A stretch of 7,635 nucleotides of DNA from Verrucomicrobiales bacterium (GTDB taxonomy: Bacteria; Verrucomicrobiota; Verrucomicrobiia; Limisphaerales; UBA9464): the NCBI GenBank assembly GCA_003445095.1, contig DLVS01000644.1:1-7635 (forward strand), given 5' to 3'. Position 1 is the first letter of the stretch. Each line of letters opens with the position of its first letter. A program made the position numbers and the translations under genes. The notes beneath the pieces are model-generated. The model worked only from the letters and a program-made list of their open reading frames with translations. It made no database searches and was not told where the DNA came from. Positions 5,076-7,635 of the stretch are shown one piece after another.

Positions 5076-5990
5076 ATGGACACGCAAACTTCCAAGAGCC
5101 AACGCACCCAGGCGGCTTATCGGACGTTCGCCTTCGCGCTCGGCTTGGTTTCGTGCCTGTCCACGCCGATATCGGCGCACGCCGGCTTGGTCATCAACCG
5201 CCAGTTCAACCCCAGCATCGCGCCAGCGAATATGGTCGGCGGCGGCAATCTGCCGGACATCTTCGACGCCGCGTCCACCTTCTGGGAGAACGCCTTTCCC
5301 GACCCGAACGAAACGTGGGTGGTCAACCTCGAGTACGAATGGGCCGCGTTGCCGGGCCAGAACGGCTCCTTCATTTTGAACCAGCAAGGAGGAAGCCCGC
5401 ACCGAATCCTCTCGGGCCGGATCCGATTCGATAACAGCGCGGTCCAGTTTTTCGCCGACCCGACGCCGCAGGACAACTCCGAGTACACCCAGCATCACGA
5501 GTTGTTCTGGGACACCCCCGACGGGCCGCTGAACACCGGCCGCCAGTACTTCGGCGCGACCGGCGACGCGGCGATTGGGGTGGATCTGCTTACGATCGCC
5601 AAACACGAGATTGGACACGCGTTGGGCCTGTCGGCGGATAACACGGCTTCGCCGCTGGTGATTGACGTGACGTCGCCGCGTCCGTTCCCGGGGGTGATGA
5701 TTGATACCAAAGGCGGCGACCATCTGATGAACCTGGATGGCGCCGTGATGGGGCAGGATCTCTTCGGCGCAGGAACACGCACCTTGATCAGTGGGGTTGA
5801 TGTCCTAGCCGAGGCCCAGATCAGTCTGTTTGACCGTCCGAACCTGAACCCGTACGTCGTCCCCGAACCGGCTCCGCTGGCGCTCGGGTTGATTGGGCTG
5901 ATGGTCGGGATGCCTTTCCTGAAACGTGGTGGCTGGCGGAGGCGAGGGCTGGCCAATACTTCACTAGGGAGTTCGAAGCCTTTGCCCTAG
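5076..5990 (+). CDS. Secreted PEP-CTERM protein with a metzincin-like HEIGH zinc motif
   Basis: This 304-residue protein has a signal peptide (basic start, hydrophobic about 16-30, probable cleavage after SAHA near residue 36). A HEIGHALGL motif lies at 177-185, preceded by LLTIAK; DHLMN at 215-219 may supply the methionine turn. The C-terminus carries VPEP (262-265), a hydrophobic segment (about 266-282) and KRGGWRRRG, a PEP-CTERM exosortase sorting signal, with a 13-residue tail. It is therefore probably exported and processed at the cell envelope. The family known for such proteins is zinc metalloproteases, but position 11 of the HExxHxxGxxH/D motif is Ala187; Asp188 follows. Activity is thus uncertain. 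The ATG is chosen because it gives a complete signal peptide; no clear Shine-Dalgarno is seen. It stands alone, downstream of repeat copy B. Confidence 0.85.
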   Translation: MDTQTSKSQRTQAAYRTFAFALGLVSCLSTPISAHAGLVINRQFNPSIAPANMVGGGNLPDIFDAASTFWENAFPDPNETWVVNLEYEWAALPGQNGSFILNQQGGSPHRILSGRIRFDNSAVQFFADPTPQDNSEYTQHHELFWDTPDGPLNTGRQYFGATGDAAIGVDLLTIAKHEIGHALGLSADNTASPLVIDVTSPRPFPGVMIDTKGGDHLMNLDGAVMGQDLFGAGTRTLISGVDVLAEAQISLFDRPNLNPYVVPEPAPLALGLIGLMVGMPFLKRGGWRRRGLANTSLGSSKPLP

Positions 5991-6169
5991 TCCGCATGCG
6001 GGAGATGTCCATGCGCAAAGTCAGTGAGGTGAGAGTTTCGTCGCCTCTCCTCCCACGGCCTCTACGGAATAAACTGTGTTCAGTCCTCCGTTCGATCTGA
6101 GACAAGTCTTTTCTTCTCCGCCAATAAGCGAAATTCTGAGCCGTTGTTCCGGCGGCATTTTCCTTTCAC
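5991..6169 (+). other. Intergenic region before the membrane protein gene
   Basis: No gene is seen. A 10-bp palindrome (CCGCATGCGG, 5992-6001) sits right after the upstream stop, without a T-run. Positions 6077-6112 partly repeat codons inside the next gene (6249-6280), sharing CGTTCGATCTGA. No promoter can be named with confidence. Confidence 0.4.
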
Positions 6170-7126
6170 ATGAATCCATCTCCTCGGCCCGTTCGCGTCA
6201 GCGTGATCGACCCGATCTCGCCGGCGATCGAACGAGTGAAACACGTGCTGTTCCGTCCGTTCGATCTGAAACGATGGTTTATCATCGGATTCTCAGCGTT
6301 CCTGGCCACGTTGGGAGAGTCTGCCGGCGGCGGGAATCCCGGCGGCATGGGTTCCTCCAATCGCCAAAATCAAAACTCCTTCAATGAAGTGTGGGATCAG
6401 GCAGTGACCTACGTGAACAACAACTTGGCGTGGCTTATCCCCGTCGCGGTGTTGTTGTTGATGGTAATGGTGGCAGCATTCCTCCTGGTGCTTTGGCTCA
6501 GCAGTCGTGGACGTTTCATGTTCCTCGACAACGTGGCCACCAATCAAGCCGAGGTGGTGCGTCCCTGGAATCAGTTTAGGGGCCCTGCCAACAGTCTATT
6601 TCGGTTTCGGCTGGGGCTCATCCTGCTGGGCTTTCTGCTGACACTACCATTCCTGGGCATCGCGGCAGCCTCTACTTTTAACATGCTCCGAAGCGACGCG
6701 GCAACGGCGATCGGGGTTACGGTTGCGGTGACCACTTTCGCCGTCGCACTCCTCTTGGGGATTGCCCTGCTGATCGTCGGCAAGTTCACGACCGACTTTG
6801 CTATTCCGGTGATGTGGCGGCGGGCGACAGACTGGCGGACGGGGTGGCGAGAATTCGGACGGTTGCTGCGCGCGAACGTGGGACGATTTGTGCTGTATCT
6901 CTTGTTTTACATTGTGGTGGCGATCGCGATTGGGGCGCTAATCCTGGCCGTCGTGCTGCTCACCTGTTGCGTCGCCGGTTGCATTTTGGCGATTCCCTAT
7001 TTGGGAACAGTTTTCGCGCTCCCGATCCACGTGTTTCTTCGGTCGTATTCGGCGTACTACTTGGCTCAATACGGTCCGGAGTTTGACGTATTCCAAACGG
7101 GCAATCCCGGGGCAACTCCGACCTAA
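6170..7126 (+). CDS. Polytopic membrane protein of unknown function
   Basis: This 318-residue protein starts with a cytosolic-looking segment (DPISPAIERVKHVLFRPFDL, 14-33) and a short hydrophobic stretch (36-49). A Gly/Asn/Gln-rich linker follows (51-70), then clear membrane segments near 88-110, 147-168, 179-204, 239-265 and 266-291. The tail is short and polar. The LFRPFDLKRWFIIGFSAFLA entry and the later RSYSAYYLAQYGPEF end resemble uncharacterised bacterial membrane proteins (DUF7544/DUF4013-like), an assignment from memory. No transporter or enzyme motif is visible; a CC pair (266-267) lies in the membrane. It may be monocistronic. No good ribosome binding site precedes the ATG. It could terminate at the strong hairpins 40-85 bp downstream. 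Confidence 0.8.
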   Translation: MNPSPRPVRVSVIDPISPAIERVKHVLFRPFDLKRWFIIGFSAFLATLGESAGGGNPGGMGSSNRQNQNSFNEVWDQAVTYVNNNLAWLIPVAVLLLMVMVAAFLLVLWLSSRGRFMFLDNVATNQAEVVRPWNQFRGPANSLFRFRLGLILLGFLLTLPFLGIAAASTFNMLRSDAATAIGVTVAVTTFAVALLLGIALLIVGKFTTDFAIPVMWRRATDWRTGWREFGRLLRANVGRFVLYLLFYIVVAIAIGALILAVVLLTCCVAGCILAIPYLGTVFALPIHVFLRSYSAYYLAQYGPEFDVFQTGNPGATPT

Positions 7127-7160
7127 GGGGTAACATTCGGGATGGGAATATACGCAAAAG

Positions 7161-7306
7161 CGGTAGGGATGGCGCGCTGCGCCGTCCCTGGCCCGGGCGC
7201 AGCTCCGGGCCGGACTTTCGCAGTGACGCGTCGAATTCATACATCACACCATTGCGAAAGGGCCGCGCTTTTGGAGCGGGTCCGCCGCAGCGCGGCCGCC
7301 CTACCG
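7161..7306. repeat. 146-bp MITE/REP-like element with terminal inverted repeats and nested hairpins
   Basis: CGGTAGGG (7161-7168) and CCCTACCG (7299-7306) are the outermost arms; matching continues inward as CGCGCTGCG against CGCAGCGCG. Inside are a hairpin at 7166-7188 (10-bp stem with one G-U, GCT loop), another at 7190-7211 (7-bp GGCCCGG/CCGGGCC stem), and an inner inverted repeat CTTTCGCAGTG (7215-7225) with CATTGCGAAAG (7250-7260). No ORF with a transposase is present and no clear target duplication is seen. It may act as the terminator of the upstream gene. Confidence 0.65.
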
Positions 7307-7635
7307 GTCATGGTCCCAAGGCGAGTCCAACTCTCGGAAATCCGGCTTCTCCATGAACCGCCGTAGTCGCGGAGGGAACGACGCGCATTCTTCTCCTTGC
7401 ACCAACGTGCTAAAATGCCCAGACGCCTCCACTCGCGCTGTTTTAGTCAGCGCCTCCTGACGTCGTCTCCTACGAAGTTAACGGCCTCGACTCACGTCCG
7501 GATTTTGGAGGTCCTCGCTTTCTATGAACCTGACGAGCGCCTTGAACCAATCGGGTTGTCCGGCCACCCTCGCTTGTGCGCGCTCGACCAATGACGCTGA
7601 TATCCACTGTGTGGGTATTCGCTGTCATCTTGACG
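7307..7635. other. No supportable gene
   Basis: Short open frames exist but none has a ribosome binding site, family resemblance or adequate length. A minus-strand stretch around 7480-7590 reads AGQPDWFKALVRFIESEDL in one frame, which looks protein-like but is bounded by stops and may be a decayed fragment. Confidence 0.4.

Noticed and set aside
5034..5723. 229-residue minus-strand open frame
   Set aside because: It is a GC-rich shadow of the secreted PEP-CTERM gene, which has a signal peptide, zinc motif and sorting tail.
7397..7594. 65-residue plus-strand open frame
   Set aside because: It has no ribosome binding site, no recognisable motif and an Arg/Ser/Leu-rich composition typical of a GC-rich non-coding frame.

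Overview
The window is high-GC bacterial DNA. It carries a BlaI/M56 (BlaR1-like) signalling pair, DUF433/DUF5615 toxin-antitoxin-like pairs, a PEP-CTERM secreted protein and many short dispersed repeats. That mix is typical of free-living Verrucomicrobiota or Planctomycetota. The taxonomic suggestion is inference only: there is no rRNA, tRNA or marker gene here.

Layout. (1) Positions 1-1349: a minus-strand regulatory operon, a BlaI/MecI repressor followed with a 1-nt overlap by an M56 sensor protease that runs off the left edge. A double palindrome upstream is a good operator candidate. (2) Positions about 1580-5005: a mosaic accessory region. It holds two complete minus-strand DUF433-DUF5615 pairs, each joined by a GTGA overlap. 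It also holds fragments of further pairs, a ParE-like remnant, two copies of a HipA-like C-terminal fragment, two unrecognised small helical ORFs, and two families of long direct repeats (104 bp and 523 bp). Each long repeat begins with the same short motif, GAGGGACAGGGCACTTATC or a close variant, which recurs across the region, once inverted. (3) Positions 5076-5990: a plus-strand secreted protein with a zinc-protease-like HEIGH motif and a PEP-CTERM sorting tail. (4) Positions 6170-7126: a plus-strand polytopic membrane protein of unknown function. (5) Positions 7161-7306: a 146-bp element with terminal inverted repeats and nested hairpins, like a MITE or large REP element. Positions 7307-7635 show no gene I can support.

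How the parts work together. BlaI should repress its own operon and the M56 protease should relieve that repression on an envelope signal. The effector gene is not in the window. The middle region looks like a hot spot where toxin-antitoxin modules were gained, duplicated and eroded by recombination between short repeats. The clearest evidence is that the repeat borders fall inside coding sequences: the 104-bp repeat includes the last 12 codons of one DUF5615 gene, the 523-bp repeat includes the last 27 codons of the other, and one junction fuses the end of a DUF5615 gene to the start of a small coiled-coil gene. The two plus-strand genes on the right look like ordinary chromosomal genes and seem unrelated to the island.
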